This document shows positions 33,080-47,800 of a stretch of DNA of 64,000 nucleotides, piece by piece. A program made the position numbers and the translations under genes. Source of the DNA: Helianthus annuus (taxonomy: Eukaryota > Streptophyta > Magnoliopsida > Asterales > Asteraceae); assembly GCF_002127325.2 (NCBI RefSeq), contig NC_035433.2, positions 11,584,645 to 11,648,644 of the forward strand, given 5' to 3'. Every line of letters starts with the position of its first letter. Within the stretch, counting starts at the first letter, position 1. The notes beneath the pieces were generated by a model. That model was not told the origin of the DNA, made no database searches, and saw nothing but the letters and a program-made list of their open reading frames with translations.

Positions 33080-35300
33080 TTTTCTTGCCACCAGACCTTT
33101 CACCATCAATTAGGAATCTGACGCCGTCACTAACCGCATTCCTTAAATTGTAGCCATTTGTTGAGAGTTTTTTTTTTTGGTGTCTAATCTTCATATATAT
33201 CAACATTTCCCTTGATTTTCTTGACTGTATATCTCTTAAATCTCAACATATACACATGTGATTTAGTTTACGAAGATTTTTCAATGCCGAGAACCTCGAT
33301 CAGAGAGTAAAAAAGGCATACGGTTCACAATGATGTAAAATTAAAATGGGATATACGAGGCTAGGATTCGAGTTACAGGAACAAGGGCCAAACCAACAAC
33401 CCAAGAATGGAATCGTCAAGTGAAAACACTTGACAACCTCCTAGAAACAGCTTTTCTTGCCACTAGACCTTTCTCCCTCAATTATGAATCTGATGCCGTC
33501 ACTAAACACATTTCTTAAATTGTAGCCATTTGTTGAGTGTTTTTTTGGTGTCTAATCCGCATATATATCACCATTGCCCTTGATTTTCTTGACTGTATAT
33601 ATCTTTTATGTCAACATATACACGTGTGATTTAGTTTACGAAGATTTTTCAATGCTGAGAACCTCGATCAGAGAGTAAAAAAGTCGTAAGGTTCACAATG
33701 GTGTAAAATTAAAATGGGATATACCCGGTTAGGATTCGAGTTACAGGAACAAGGGCCAAACCAACCACCCAGGAATGGAATCGTCGAGCGAAAACACTTG
33801 ACAATCTCCTAGAAATATCTTTTCTTGCCACCAGACCTTTCTCCATCAATAAGGAATCTGATGCCGTCACTATACGTATTCCTTAAATTGTAGCCATTTG
33901 TTGAGTGTTTTTTTTTTGTGTCTAATCTGCATATATATCACCATTGCCCTTTGATTTTCTTGACTGTATATCTCTTAAATGTCAACGTATACACGTGTGA
34001 TTTAGTTTACGAAGATTTTTCAATGCCGAGAACCTCGATCAGAGAGTAAAAAAGTCGTAAGGTTCACAATGGTGTAAAATTAAAATGGGATATACCCGGC
34101 TAGGATTCGAGTTACAAAAACAGGGGCCAAACCAACCACCCAAGAATGGAATCGTCGAGCGAAAACACTTGACAACCTCCTAGAAGCAGCTTTTCTTGCC
34201 ACCAGACCTTTCACCATCAATTAGGAATCTGACGCCGTCACTAACCGCATTCCTTAAATTGTAGCCATTTGTTGAGAGTTTTTTTTTTTTTTGGTGTCTA
34301 ATCTTCATATATATCACCATTTCCCTTGATTTTCTTGACTGTATATCTCTTAAATCTCAACATATACACATGTGATTTAGTTTACGAAGATTTTTCAATG
34401 CCGAGAACCTCGATCAGAGAGTAAAAAAGGCATACGGTTCACAATGATGTAAAATTAAAATGGGATATACGAGGCTAGGATTCGAGTTACAGGAACAAGG
34501 GCCAAACCAACAACCCAAGAATGGAATCGTCAAGTGAAAACACTTGACAACCTCCTAGAAACAGCTTTTCTTGCCACTAGACCTTTCTCCCTCAATTATG
34601 AATCTGATGCCGTCACTAAACACATTTCTTAAATTGTAGCCATTTGTTGAGTGTTTTTTTGGTGTCTAATCCGCATATATATCACCATTGCCCTTGATTT
34701 TCTTGACTGTATATATCTTTTATGTCAACATATACACGTGTGATTTAGTTTACGAAGATTTTTCAATGCTGAGAACCTCGATCAGAGAGTAAAAAAGTCG
34801 TAAGGTTCACAATGGTGTAAAATTAAAATGGGATATACCCGGTTAGGATTCGAGTTACAGGAACAAGGGCCAAACCAACCACCCAGGAATGGAATCGTCG
34901 AGCGAAAACACTTGACAATCTCCTAGAAATATCTTTTCTTGCCACCAGACCTTTCTCCATCAATAAGGAATCTGATGCTGTCACTATACGTATTCCTTAA
35001 ATTGTAGCCATTTGTTGAGTGTTTTTTTTGTGTCTAATCTGCATATATATCACCATTGCCCTTTGATTTTCTTGACTGTATATCTCTTAAATGTCAACGT
35101 ATACACGTGTGATTTAGTTTACGAAGATTTTTCAATGCCGAGAACCACGATCAGAGAGTAAAAAAGTCGTAAGGTTCACAATGGTGTAAAATTAAAATGG
35201 GATATACCCGGCTAGGATTCGAGTTACAAAAACAGGGGCCAAACCAACCACCCAAGAATGGAATCGTCGAGCGAAAACACTTGACAACCTCCTAGAAGCA
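33080..35300. repeat. Tandem duplication of a ~1.11-kb satellite trimer
   Basis: Two copies (about 33080-34190 and 34191-35300) share private variants in the same order: GACGCCGTCACTAACCGC (33122 and 34233), CTCAATTATGAATC, and AATGCTGAGAACC (33651 and 34765). The offset is 1111-1114 bp, which is three monomers. The differences are mainly poly-T length and single substitutions. Confidence 0.93.
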
Positions 35301-36260
35301 GCTTTTCTTGCCACCAGACCTTTCTCCATCATTTAGGAATCTGATGCCGTCACTAAACGCATTCCTTAAATTATAGCCATTTCTTGAGTGTTTTTTTTTT
35401 TTGTGTCTAATCTGCATATATATCACCATTACCCTTGATTTTCTTGACTGTATATCTCTTAAATATCAACATATACACGTGTGATTTAGTTTACGAAGAT
35501 TTTTCAATGTCGAGAACCTCGATCAGAGAGTAAAAAAGGCGTAAGGTTCAAAATGGTGTAAAATTAAAATGGGATATATCGGGCTAGGATTCGAGTTACA
35601 GGAACAAGGGCCAAACCAACCACCCAAGAATGGAATCGTCGAGCGAAAACACTTGACAACCTCCTAGAAGCAGCTTTTCTTGCCACCAGACCTTTCTCCA
35701 TCAATTAGGAATCTGATGTCGTCACTAAACGCATTCCTAAAATTTTAGCCATTTGTTGAGTGTTTTTTTGGTGTCTAATCTGCATATATATCACCATTGC
35801 CCTGGATTTTCTTGACTGTATATCTCCTAAATGTCAACATATACACATGTGATTAAGTTTACGAGGATTTTTCAATGCCGAGAACCTCGATCAGAGAGTA
35901 AGAAAGGCGTAAGGTTCACAATGGTGTGAAATTAAAATGGGATATACCGGGCTAGGATTCGAGTTACAGGAACAAGGGCCAAACCAACCACCCAAGAATG
36001 GAATCGTCGAGCGAAAACACTTGACAAACTCCTAGAAGCAGCTTTTCTTGCCACCAGATCTCTCACCATCAATTAGGAATCTGATTCCGTCACTAAACGT
36101 ATTCCTTAAATTGTGGCCATTTGTTGAGAGTTTTTTTTTTTTTTTGGCGTCTAATCTGCATATATATCACTATTTCCCTTGATTTTCTTGACTGTAAATC
36201 TCTTAAATGTCAACATATACACATGTGATTAAGTTTACGAGGATTTTTCAATGCCGAGAA

Positions 36261-39200
36261 CCTCGTTCAGAGAGTAAAAAAGTCGTAAGGTTCACAATGG
36301 TGTAAAATTAAAATGGGATATACCCGGCTAGGATTCGAGTTACAGGAACAAGGGCCAAACCAACCTCCCAAGAATGGAATCGTTGAGCGAAAACACTTGA
36401 CAATCTCCTAGAAGTATCGTTTCTTGCCACCAAACCTTTCTCTATCAATAAGGAATCTGATGCCGTCACTATACGTATTCCTTAAATTGTAGCCATTTGT
36501 TGAGTGTTTTTTTTTGTGTCTAATCTGCATATATATCACCATTGCGCTTTGATTTTCTCTACTGTATATCTGTTAAATGTCAACATATACACGTGTGATT
36601 TAGTTTACGAAGATTTTTCAATGCCGAGAACCTCGATCAGAGAGTAATAAAGTCGTAAGGTTCACAATGGTGTAAAATCAAAATGGGATATACCCGGCTA
36701 GGATTCGAGTTACAGGAACAGGGGCCAAACCAACCACCCAATAATGGAATCGTCGAGCGAAAACACTTGACAATCTCCTAGAAGTATCTTTTCTTGCCAC
36801 CAGACCTTTCTCCATCAATAAGGAATCTGATGCCGTCACTATACGTATTCCTTAAATTGTAGCCATTTGTTGAGTGTTTTTTTTTGTGTCTAATCTGCAT
36901 ATATATCACTATTGCCCTTTGATTTTCTTGACTGTATATCTCTTAAATGTCAACATATAAACGTGTTATTTAGTTCACGAAGATTTTTCAATGCCGAGAA
37001 CCTCGATCACAGAGTAAAAAAGTCGTAAGGTTCAGAATGGTGTAAAATTAAAATGGGATATACCCGGCTCGGATTCGAGTTACAGGAACAGGGGCCAAAC
37101 CAACCACCCAAGAATGGAATCGTTGAACGAAAACACTTGACAACCTCCTAGAAGCAGCTTTTCTTGCCACCAGACCTTTCTCAATCATTTAGGAATCTGA
37201 TGCCGTCACTAAACGCATTCCTTAAATTATAGCCATTTGTTGAGTGTTTTTTTTTTTTGTGTATCTAATCTGCATATATATCACCATTACCCTTGATTTT
37301 CTTGACTGTATATCTCTTAAATGTCAACATATACACGTGTGATTTAGTTTACGAAGATTTTTCAATGCAGAGAACCTCGATCAGAGAGTAAAAAAGGCGT
37401 AAGGTTCACAATGGTGTAAAATTAAAATGGGATATATCGAGCTAGGATTCGAGTTACAGGAACAAGGGCCAAACCAACCACCCAAGAATGGAATCGTCGA
37501 GCGAAAACACTTGACAAACTCCTAGAAGCAGCTTTTCTTGCCACCAGATCTCTCACCATCAATTAGGAAACTGATGCCGTCACTAAACGTATTCCTCAAA
37601 TTGTGGCCATTTGTTGAGAGTTTTTTTTTTTTTGGCGTCTAATCTGCATATATATCACTATCTCCCTTGATTTTCTTGACTGTAAATCTCTTAAATGTCA
37701 ACATATACACATGTGATTTAGTGTACACAGATTTTTCAATGCCGAGAACCTCGATCAGAGAGTAAAAAAGGCATAAGGTTCACAATGATGTAAAATTAAA
37801 ATGGGATATACCAGGCTAGGATTCGAGTTACAAGAACAAGGGCCAAACCAACAACCCAAGAATGGAATTGTCAAGCGAAAACACTTGACAACCTCCTAGA
37901 AACAGATTTTCTTGCCACCAGACCTTTCTCCCTCAATTATGAATCTGATGCCGTCACTAAACACATTCATTAAATTGTAGCCATTTCTAGAGTGTTTTTT
38001 TTGGTGTCTAATCCGCATATATATCACTATTGCCCTTAATTTTCTTGACTGTATATCTCTTAAATATCAACATATAAACGTGTGATGTAGTTTACGAAGA
38101 TTTTTCAATGCCGAGAACCTCGTTCAGAGAGTAAAAAAGTCGTAAGGTTCACAATGGTGTAAAATTAAAATGGGATATACCCGGCTAGGATTCGAGTTAC
38201 AGGAACAAGGGCCAAACCAACCTCCCAAGAATGGAATCGTTGAGCGAAAACACTTGACAATCTCCTACAAGTATCGTTTCTTGCCACCAAACCTTTCTCT
38301 ATCAATAAGGAATCTGATGCCGTCACTATACGTATTCCTTAAATTGTAGCCATTTGTTGAGTGTTTTTTTTTTGTGTCTAATCTGCATATATATCACCAT
38401 TGCGCTTTGATTTTCTCTACTGTATATCTCTTAAATGTCAACATATACACGTGTGATTTAGTTTACGAAGATTTTTCAATGCCGAGAACCTCGATCAGAG
38501 AGTAATAAAGTCGTAAGGTTCACAATGGTGTAAAATCAAAATGGGATATACCCGGCTAGGATTCGAGTTACAGGAACAGGGGCCAAACCAACCACCCAAT
38601 AATGGAATCGTCGAGCGAAAACACTTGACAATCTCCTAGAAGTATCTTTTCTTGCCACCAGACCTTTCTCCATCAATAAGGAATCTGATGCCGTCACTAT
38701 ACGTATTCCTTAAATTGTAGCCATTTGTTGAGTGTTTTTTTTGTGTCTAATCTGCATATATATCACCATTGCCCTTTGATTTTCTTGACTGTATATCTCT
38801 TAAATGTCAACATATACACGTGTTATTTAGTTCACGAAGATTTTTCAATGCCGAGAACCTCGATCACAGAGTAAAAAAGTCGTAAGGTTCAGAATGGTGT
38901 AAAATTAAAATGGGATATACCCGGCTAGGATTCGAGTTACAGGAACAGGGGCCAAACCAACCACCCAAGAATGGAATCGTCGAACGAAAACACTTGACAA
39001 CCTCCTAGAAGCAGCTTTTCTTGCCACCAGACCTTTCTCCATCATTTAGGAATCTGATGCCGTCACTAAACGCATTCCTTAAATTATAGCCATTTGTTGA
39101 GTGTTTTTTTTTTTTGTATCTAATCTGCATATATATCACCATTACCCTTGATTTTCTTGACTGTATATCTCTTAAATGTCAACATATACACGTGTGATTT

Positions 39201-41822
39201 AGTTTACGAAGATTTTTCAATGCAGAGAACCTCGATCAGTGAGTAAAAAAGGCGTAAGGTTCACAATGGTGTAAAATTAAAATGGGATATATCGAGCTAG
39301 GATTCGAGTTACAGGAACAAGGGCCAAACCAACCACCCAAGAATGGAATCGTCGAGCGAAAACACTTGACAAACTCCTAGAAGCAGCTTTTCTTGCCACC
39401 AGATCTCTCACCATCAATTAGGAAACTGATGCCGTCACTAAACGTATTCCTCAAATTGTGGCCATTTGTTGAGAGTTTTTTTTTTTTTTTTGGCGTCTAA
39501 TCTGCATATATATCACTATTTCCCTTGATTTTCTTGACTGTAAATCTCTTAAATGTCAACATATACACATGTGATTTAGTGTACACAGATTTTTCAATGC
39601 CGAGAACCTCGATCAGAGAGTAAAAAAGGCATAAGGTTCACAATGATGTAAAATTAAAATGGGATATACCAGGCTAGGATTCGAGTTACAAGAACAAGGG
39701 CCAAACCAACAACCCAAGAATGGAATTGTCAAGCGAAAACACTTGACAACCTCCTAGAAACAGATTTTCTTGCCACCAGACCTTTCTCCCTCAATTATGA
39801 ATCTGATGCCGTCACTAAACACATTCATTAAATTGTAGCCATTTCTAGAGTGTTTTTTTTGGTGTCTAATCCGCATATATATCACTATTGCCCTTAATTT
39901 TCTTGACTGTATATCTCTTAAATATCAACATATAAACGTGTGATGTAGTTTACGAAGATTTTTCAATGCCGAGAACCTCGTTCAGAGAGTAAAAAAGTCG
40001 TAAGGTTCACAATGGTGTAAAATTAAAATGGGATATACCCGGCTAGGATTCGAGTTACAGGAACAAGGGCCAAACCAACCTCCCAAGAATGGAATCGTTG
40101 AGCGAAAACACTTGACAATCTCCTACAAGTATCGTTTCTTGCCACCAAACCTTTCTCTATCAATAAGGAATCTGATGCCGTCACTATACGTATTCCTTAA
40201 ATTGTAGCCATTTGTTGAGTGTTTTTTTTTGTGTCTAATCTGCATATATATCACCATTGCGCTTTGATTTTCTCTACTATATATCTCTTAAATGTCAACA
40301 TATACACGTGTGATTTAGTTTACGAAGATTTTTCAATGCCGAGAACCTCGATCAGAGAGTAATAAAGTCGTAAGGTTCACAATGGTGTAAAATCAAAATG
40401 GGATATACCCGGCTAGGATTCGAGTTACAGGAACAGGGGCCAAACCAACCACCCAATAATGGAATCGTCGAGCGAAAACACTTGACAATCTCCTAGAAGT
40501 ATCTTTTCTTGCCACCAGACCTTTCTCCATCAATAAGGAATCTGATGCCGTCACTATACGTATTCCTTAAATTGTAGCCATTTGTTGAGTGTTTTTTTTG
40601 TGTCTAATCTGCATATATATCACCATTGCCCTTTGATTTTCTTGACTGTATATCTCTTAAATGTCAACATATACACGTGTTATTTAGTTCACGAAGATTT
40701 TTCAATGCCGAGAACCTCGATCACAGAGTAAAAAAGTCGTAAGGTTCAGAATGGTGTAAAATTAAAATGGGATATACCCGGCTAGGATTCGAGTTACAGG
40801 AACAGGGGCCAAACCAACCACCCAAGAATGGAATCGTCGAACGAAAACACTTGACAACCTCCTAGAAGCAGCTTTTCTTGCCACCAGACCTTTCTCCATC
40901 ATTTAGGAATCTGATGCCGTCACTAAACGCATTCCTTAAATTATAGCCATTTGTTGAGTGTTTTTTTTTTGTCTGATCTGCATATATATCACCATTACCC
41001 TTGATTTTCTTGACTGTATATCTCTTAAATGTCAACATATACACGTGTGATTTAGTTTACGAAGATTTTTCAATGCAGAGAACCTCGATCAGAGAGTAAA
41101 AAAGGCGTAAGGTTCACAATGGTGTAAAATTAAAATGGGATATATCGAGCTAGGATTCGAGTTACAGGAACAAGGGCCAAACCAACCACCCAAGAATGGA
41201 ATCGTCGAGCGAAAACACTTGACAAACTCCTAGAAGCAGCTTTTCTTGCCACCAGATCTCTCACCATCAATTAGGAATCTGATGCCGTCACTAAACGTAT
41301 TCCTCAAATTGTGGCCATTTGTTGAGAGTTTTTTTTTTTTTTGGCGTCTAATCTGCATATATATCACTATTTCCCTTGATTTTCTTGACTGTAAATCTTA
41401 AATGTCAACATATACACATGTGATTTAGTGTACACAGATTTTTCAATGCCGAGAACCTCGATCAGAGAGTAAAAAAGGCATAAGGTTCACAATGATGTAA
41501 AACTAAAATGGGATATACCAGGCTAGGATTCGAGTTACAAGAACAAGGGCCAAACCAACAACCCAAGAATGGAATTGTCAAGCGAAAACACTTGACAACC
41601 TCCTAGAAACAGATTTTCTTGCCACCACACCTTTCTCCCTCAAATATGAATCTGATGCCGTCACTAAACACATTCATTAAATTGTAGCCATTTCTTGAGT
41701 GTTTTTTTGGTGTCTAATCCGCATATATATCACTATTGCCCTTAATTTTCTTGACTGTATATCTCTTAAATATCACATATAAACGTGTGATGTAGTTTAC
41801 GAAGATTTTTCAATGCCGAGAA
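36261..41822. repeat. Pentameric higher-order repeat, three copies of ~1.85 kb
   Basis: The rare variant CCTCGTTCAGAGAG occurs at 36261, 38118, 39976 and 41823 (offsets 1857, 1858, 1847). GTGTACACAG occurs at 37721, 39579 and 41428 with the same spacing. Within one unit the five monomers differ clearly (type B, type B, type B, long poly-T type, CATAAGG type), while matching monomers of successive units are nearly identical. This is the hallmark of a higher-order repeat made by unequal exchange of five-monomer blocks. Confidence 0.95.
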
Positions 41823-44805
41823 CCTCGTTCAGAGAGTAAAAAAGCCATAAGGTTCACAATGATGTAAAATTAAAATGGGATTACCAGGCTAGGATTCGAG
41901 TTACAAGAACAAGGGCCAAACCAACAACCCAAGAATGGATTGTCAAGCGAAAACACTTGACAACCTCCTAGAAACAGATTTTCTTGCCACCAGAGACCCT
42001 TTCTCCCTCAATTATGAATCTGATGCCGTCACTAAACACATTCATTAAATTGTAGCCATTTCTTGAGTGTTTTTTTGGTGTCTAATCCGCATATACATCA
42101 CTATTGCCCTTAATTTTCTTGACTGTATATCTCTTAAATATCAACATATAAACGTGTGATGTAGTTTACGAAGATTTTCAATGCCGAGAACCTCGTTCAG
42201 AGAGTAAAAAGTCGTAAGGTTCACAATGGTGTAAATTAAAATGGGATATACCCGGCTAGGATTCGAGTTACAGGAACAAGGGCCAAACCAACCTCCCAAG
42301 AATGGAATCGTTGAGCGAAAACACTTGACAATCTCCTAGAAGTATCGTTTCTTGCCACCAAACCTTTCTCTATCAATAAGGAATCTGATGCCGTCACTAT
42401 ACGTATTCCTTAAATTGTAGCCATTTGTTGAGTGTTTTTTTTTTTGTGTCTAATCTGCATATATATCACCATTGCGCTTTGATTTTCTCTACTGTATATC
42501 TCTTAAATGTCAACATATACACGTGTGATTTAGTTTACGAAGATTTTTCAATGCCGAGGAACCTCGATCAGAGAGTAATAAAGTCGTAAGGTTCACATTG
42601 GTGTAAAATCAAAATGGGATATACCGGCTAGGATTCGAGTTACAGGAACAGGTGCCAAACCAACCACCCAATAATGGAATCGTCGAGCGAAAACACTTGA
42701 CAATCTCCTAGAAGTATCTTTTCTTGCCACCAGAACCCTTTCTCCATCAATAAGGAATCTGATGCCCGTCACTATACGGTATCCGTTAAATGTAGCCATT
42801 TGTTGAGTGTTTTTTTTTTTGTGTCTAATCTGCATATATATCACCATTGCCCTTTGATTTTCTTGACTGTATATCTCTTAAATGTCAACATATACACGTG
42901 TTATTTAGTTCACGAAGATTTTTCAATGCCGAGACCTCGATCCAGAGAAGTAATAAAGTCGTAAGGTTCACAATGGTGGTAAAATTGTAAAATGGGGATA
43001 TACCCGGCTAGGATTCGAGTTACGAAGTGAAACAGGGCCAAACCAACCACCCCAAATAATGGAATCGTCCGAGCGAAAACACTTTGACAACCCTCTCTAG
43101 AAGTATTCTTTTTCTTGCCACCCAACAAACCTTTCTCCCTATCAATTAAGCGAATCTGATTGCCGTCACTATACGTATTCCCTTAAATGTAGCCATTTGT
43201 TGAGTTGTTTTTTTTTTTTGTGTCCTAATCTTGCATATATATCACTGATTGCCCTTTGATTTTCTTGACTGTATATCTCTTAAATGTCAACATATACACG
43301 TGTGATTTAGTTTACGAAGATTTTTCAATGCCGAGAACCTCGATCAGAGAGTAAAAAAGGCGTAAGGTTCACAATGGTGTAAAATTAAAATGGGATATAC
43401 CGGGCTAGGATTCGAGTTACAGGAACAAGGGCCAAACCAACCACCCAAGAATGGAATCGTCGAGCGAAAACACTTGACAACCTCCTAGAAGCAGCTTTTC
43501 TTGCCACCAGACCTTTCTCCATCAATTAGGAATCTGATGCCGTCACTAAACACATTCCTTAAATTGTAGCCATTTGTTGAGTGTTTTTTTTGGTGTCTAA
43601 TCCGCATATATATCACCATTGCCCTTGATTTTCTTGACTGTATATCTCTTAAATGTCAACATATACACGTGTGATTTAGTTTACGAAGATTTTTCAATGC
43701 CGAGAACCTCGATCAGAGAGTAAAAAAGGCGTAAGGTTCACAATGGTGTAAAATTAAAATGGGATATACCAGGCTAGGATTCGAGTTACAAGAACAAGGG
43801 CCAAACCAACACCCAAGAATGGAATTGTCAAGCGAAAACACTTGACAACCTCCTAGAAACAGATTTTCTTGCCACCACACCTTTCTCCCTCAATTATGAA
43901 TACTGATGCCGTCACTAAACAATTCATTAAATTGTAGCCATTTCTTGATGTTTTTTTGGTGTCTAATCCGCATATATATCAACTATTGCCCTTAATTTTC
44001 TTGACTGTATATCTCTTAAATATCAACATTATAAACGTGTGATGTAGTTTACGAAGATTATTTCAATGCTCGAGAACCTCGTTCAGAGAGTAAAAAGCCA
44101 TAAGGTTCACAATGATGTAAAATTAAAATGGATATACCAGGCTAGGATTCGAGTTACAAGAACAAGGGCCAAACCAACCTCCCAAGAATGGAATTGTCAA
44201 GACGAAAACACTTGACAACCTCCTAGAAACAGATTTTCTTGCCACCAGACTTTCTCCTCAATTATGAATCTGATGCCGTCACTAAACACATTCATTAAAT
44301 TGTAGCCATTTCTTGAGTGTTTTTGGTGTCTAATCCGCATATATATCACATTGCCCTTAATTTTCTTGACTGTATATCTCTTAAATATCAACATATAAAC
44401 GTGTGATGTAGTTTACGAAGATTTTTCAATGCCGAGAACCTCGTTCCCAGAGAGTAAAAAAAGTCGTAAGGTTCACAATGGTGTAAAATTAAAAATGGGA
44501 TATACCCGGCTAGGATTCGAGTTACAGGAACAAGGGCCAAACCAACCTCCCCAAGAATGGAATCGTTGAGCGAAAACACTTGACAATCTCCTAGAAGTAT
44601 CGTTTCTTGCCACCGAAACCTTTCTCTATCAATAAGGAATCTGATGCCGTCACTATACGTATTCCTTAAATTGTAGCCATTTGTTGAGGTGTTTTTTTTT
44701 GTGTCTAATCTGCATATATATCACCCATTGCGCTTTGATTTTTCTCTACTGTATATCTCTTAAATGTCAACATATACACGTGTGATTTAGTTTACGAAGA
44801 TATTT
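41823..44805. repeat. Indel-rich continuation of the higher-order repeat
   Basis: The monomers here belong to the same variants as the pentamer repeat but contain many single-base insertions and deletions, for example around 42725-42800 and 42930-43200, often in or beside short homopolymers. A single clean consensus-type monomer and a half lies inside at about 43260-43765. The density of small indels is far above that in 31669-41800 and resembles unpolished long-read sequence more than evolution. Confidence 0.85.
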
Positions 44806-47800
44806 TCAATGCCGAGAACCTCGATCAGAGAGTAAAAAAGGCGTAAGGTTCACAATGGTGTAAAATTAAAATGGGATATACCGGGCTAGGATTCGAGTTA
44901 CAGGAACAAGGGCCAAACCAACCACCCAAGAATGGAATCGTCGAGCGAAAACACTTGACAACCTCCTAGAAGCAGCTTTTCTTGCCACCAGACCTTTCTC
45001 CATCAATTAGGAATCTGATGCCGTCACTAAACACATTCCTTAAATTGTAGCCATTTGTTGAGTGTTTTTTTTGGTGTCTAATCCGCATATATATCACCAT
45101 TGCCCTTGATTTTCTTGACTGTATATCTCTTAAATGTCAACATATACACGTGTGATTTAGTTTACGAAGATTTTTCAATGCCGAGAACCTCGATCAGAGA
45201 GTAAAAAAGGCGTAAGGTTCACAATGGTGTAAAATTAAAATGGGATATACCGGGCTAGGATTCGAGTTACAGGAACAAGGGCCAAACCAACCACCCAAGA
45301 ATGGAATCGTCGAGCGAAAACACTTGACAACCTCCTAGAAGCAGCTTTTCTTGCCACCAGACCTTTCTCCATCAATTAGGAATCTGATGCCGTCACTAAA
45401 CACATTCCTTAAATTGTAGCCATTTGTTGAGTGTTTTTTTTGGTGTCTAATCCGCATATATATCACCATTGCCCTTGATTTTCTTGACTGTATATCTCTT
45501 AAATGTCAACATATACACGTGTGATTTAGTTTACGAAGATTTTTCAATGCCGAGAACCTCGATCAGAGAGTAAAAAAGGCGTAAGGTTCACAATGGTGTA
45601 AAATTAAAATGGGATATACCGGGCTAGGATTCGAGTTACAGGAACAAGGGCCAAACCAACCACCCAAGAATGGAATCGTCGAGCGAAAACACTTGACAAC
45701 CTCCTAGAAGCAGCTTTTCTTGCCACCAGACCTTTCTCCATCAATTAGGAATCTGATGCCGTCACTAAACACATTCCTTAAATTGTAGCCATTTGTTGAG
45801 TGTTTTTTTTGGTGTCTAATCCGCATATATATCACCATTGCCCTTGATTTTCTTGACTGTATATCTCTTAAATGTCAACATATACACGTGTGATTTAGTT
45901 TACGAAGATTTTTCAATGCCGAGAACCTCGATCAGAGAGTAAAAAAGGCGTAAGGTTCACAATGGTGTAAAATTAAAATGGGATATACCGGGCTAGGATT
46001 CGAGTTACAGGAACAAGGGCCAAACCAACCACCCAAGAATGGAATCGTCGAGCGAAAACACTTGACAACCTCCTAGAAGCAGCTTTTCTTGCCACCAGAC
46101 CTTTCTCCATCAATTAGGAATCTGATGCCGTCACTAAACACATTCCTTAAATTGTAGCCATTTGTTGAGTGTTTTTTTTGGTGTCTAATCCGCATATATA
46201 TCACCATTGCCCTTGATTTTCTTGACTGTATATCTCTTAAATGTCAACATATACACGTGTGATTTAGTTTACGAAGATTTTTCAATGCCGAGAACCTCGA
46301 TCAGAGAGTAAAAAAGGCGTAAGGTTCACAATGGTGTAAAATTAAAATGGGATATACCGGGCTAGGATTCGAGTTACAGGAACAAGGGCCAAACCAACCA
46401 CCCAAGAATGGAATCGTCGAGCGAAAACACTTGACAACCTCCTAGAAGCAGCTTTTCTTGCCACCAGACCTTTCTCCATCAATTAGGAATCTGATGCCGT
46501 CACTAAACACATTCCTTAAATTGTAGCCATTTGTTGAGTGTTTTTTTTGGTGTCTAATCCGCATATATATCACCATTGCCCTTGATTTTCTTGACTGTAT
46601 ATCTCTTAAATGTCAACATATACACGTGTGATTTAGTTTACGAAGATTTTTCAATGCCGAGAACCTCGATCAGAGAGTAAAAAAGGCGTAAGGTTCACAA
46701 TGGTGTAAAATTAAAATGGGATATACCGGGCTAGGATTCGAGTTACAGGAACAAGGGCCAAACCAACCACCCAAGAATGGAATCGTCGAGCGAAAACACT
46801 TGACAACCTCCTAGAAGCAGCTTTTCTTGCCACCAGACCTTTCTCCATCAATTAGGAATCTGATGCCGTCACTAAACACATTCCTTAAATTGTAGCCATT
46901 TGTTGAGTGTTTTTTTTGGTGTCTAATCCGCATATATATCACCATTGCCCTTGATTTTCTTGACTGTATATCTCTTAAATGTCAACATATACACGTGTGA
47001 TTTAGTTTACGAAGATTTTTCAATGCCGAGAACCTCGATCAGAGAGTAAAAAAGGCGTAAGGTTCACAATGGTGTAAAATTAAAATGGGATATACCGGGC
47101 TAGGATTCGAGTTACAGGAACAAGGGCCAAACCAACCACCCAAGAATGGAATCGTCGAGCGAAAACACTTGACAACCTCCTAGAAGCAGCTTTTCTTGCC
47201 ACCAGACCTTTCTCCATCAATTAGGAATCTGATGCCGTCACTAAACACATTCCTTAAATTGTAGCCATTTGTTGAGTGTTTTTTTTGGTGTCTAATCCGC
47301 ATATATATCACCATTGCCCTTGATTTTCTTGACTGTATATCTCTTAAATGTCAACATATACACGTGTGATTTAGTTTACGAAGATTTTTCAATGCCGAGA
47401 ACCTCGATCAGAGAGTAAAAAAGGCGTAAGGTTCACAATGGTGTAAAATTAAAATGGGATATACCGGGCTAGGATTCGAGTTACAGGAACAAGGGCCAAA
47501 CCAACCACCCAAGAATGGAATCGTCGAGCGAAAACACTTGACAACCTCCTAGAAGCAGCTTTTCTTGCCACCAGACCTTTCTCCATCAATTAGGAATCTG
47601 ATGCCGTCACTAAACACATTCCTTAAATTGTAGCCATTTGTTGAGTGTTTTTTTTGGTGTCTAATCCGCATATATATCACCATTGCCCTTGATTTTCTTG
47701 ACTGTATATCTCTTAAATGTCAACATATACACGTGTGATTTAGTTTACGAAGATTTTTCAATGCCGAGAACCTCGATCAGAGAGTAAAAAAGGCGTAAGG

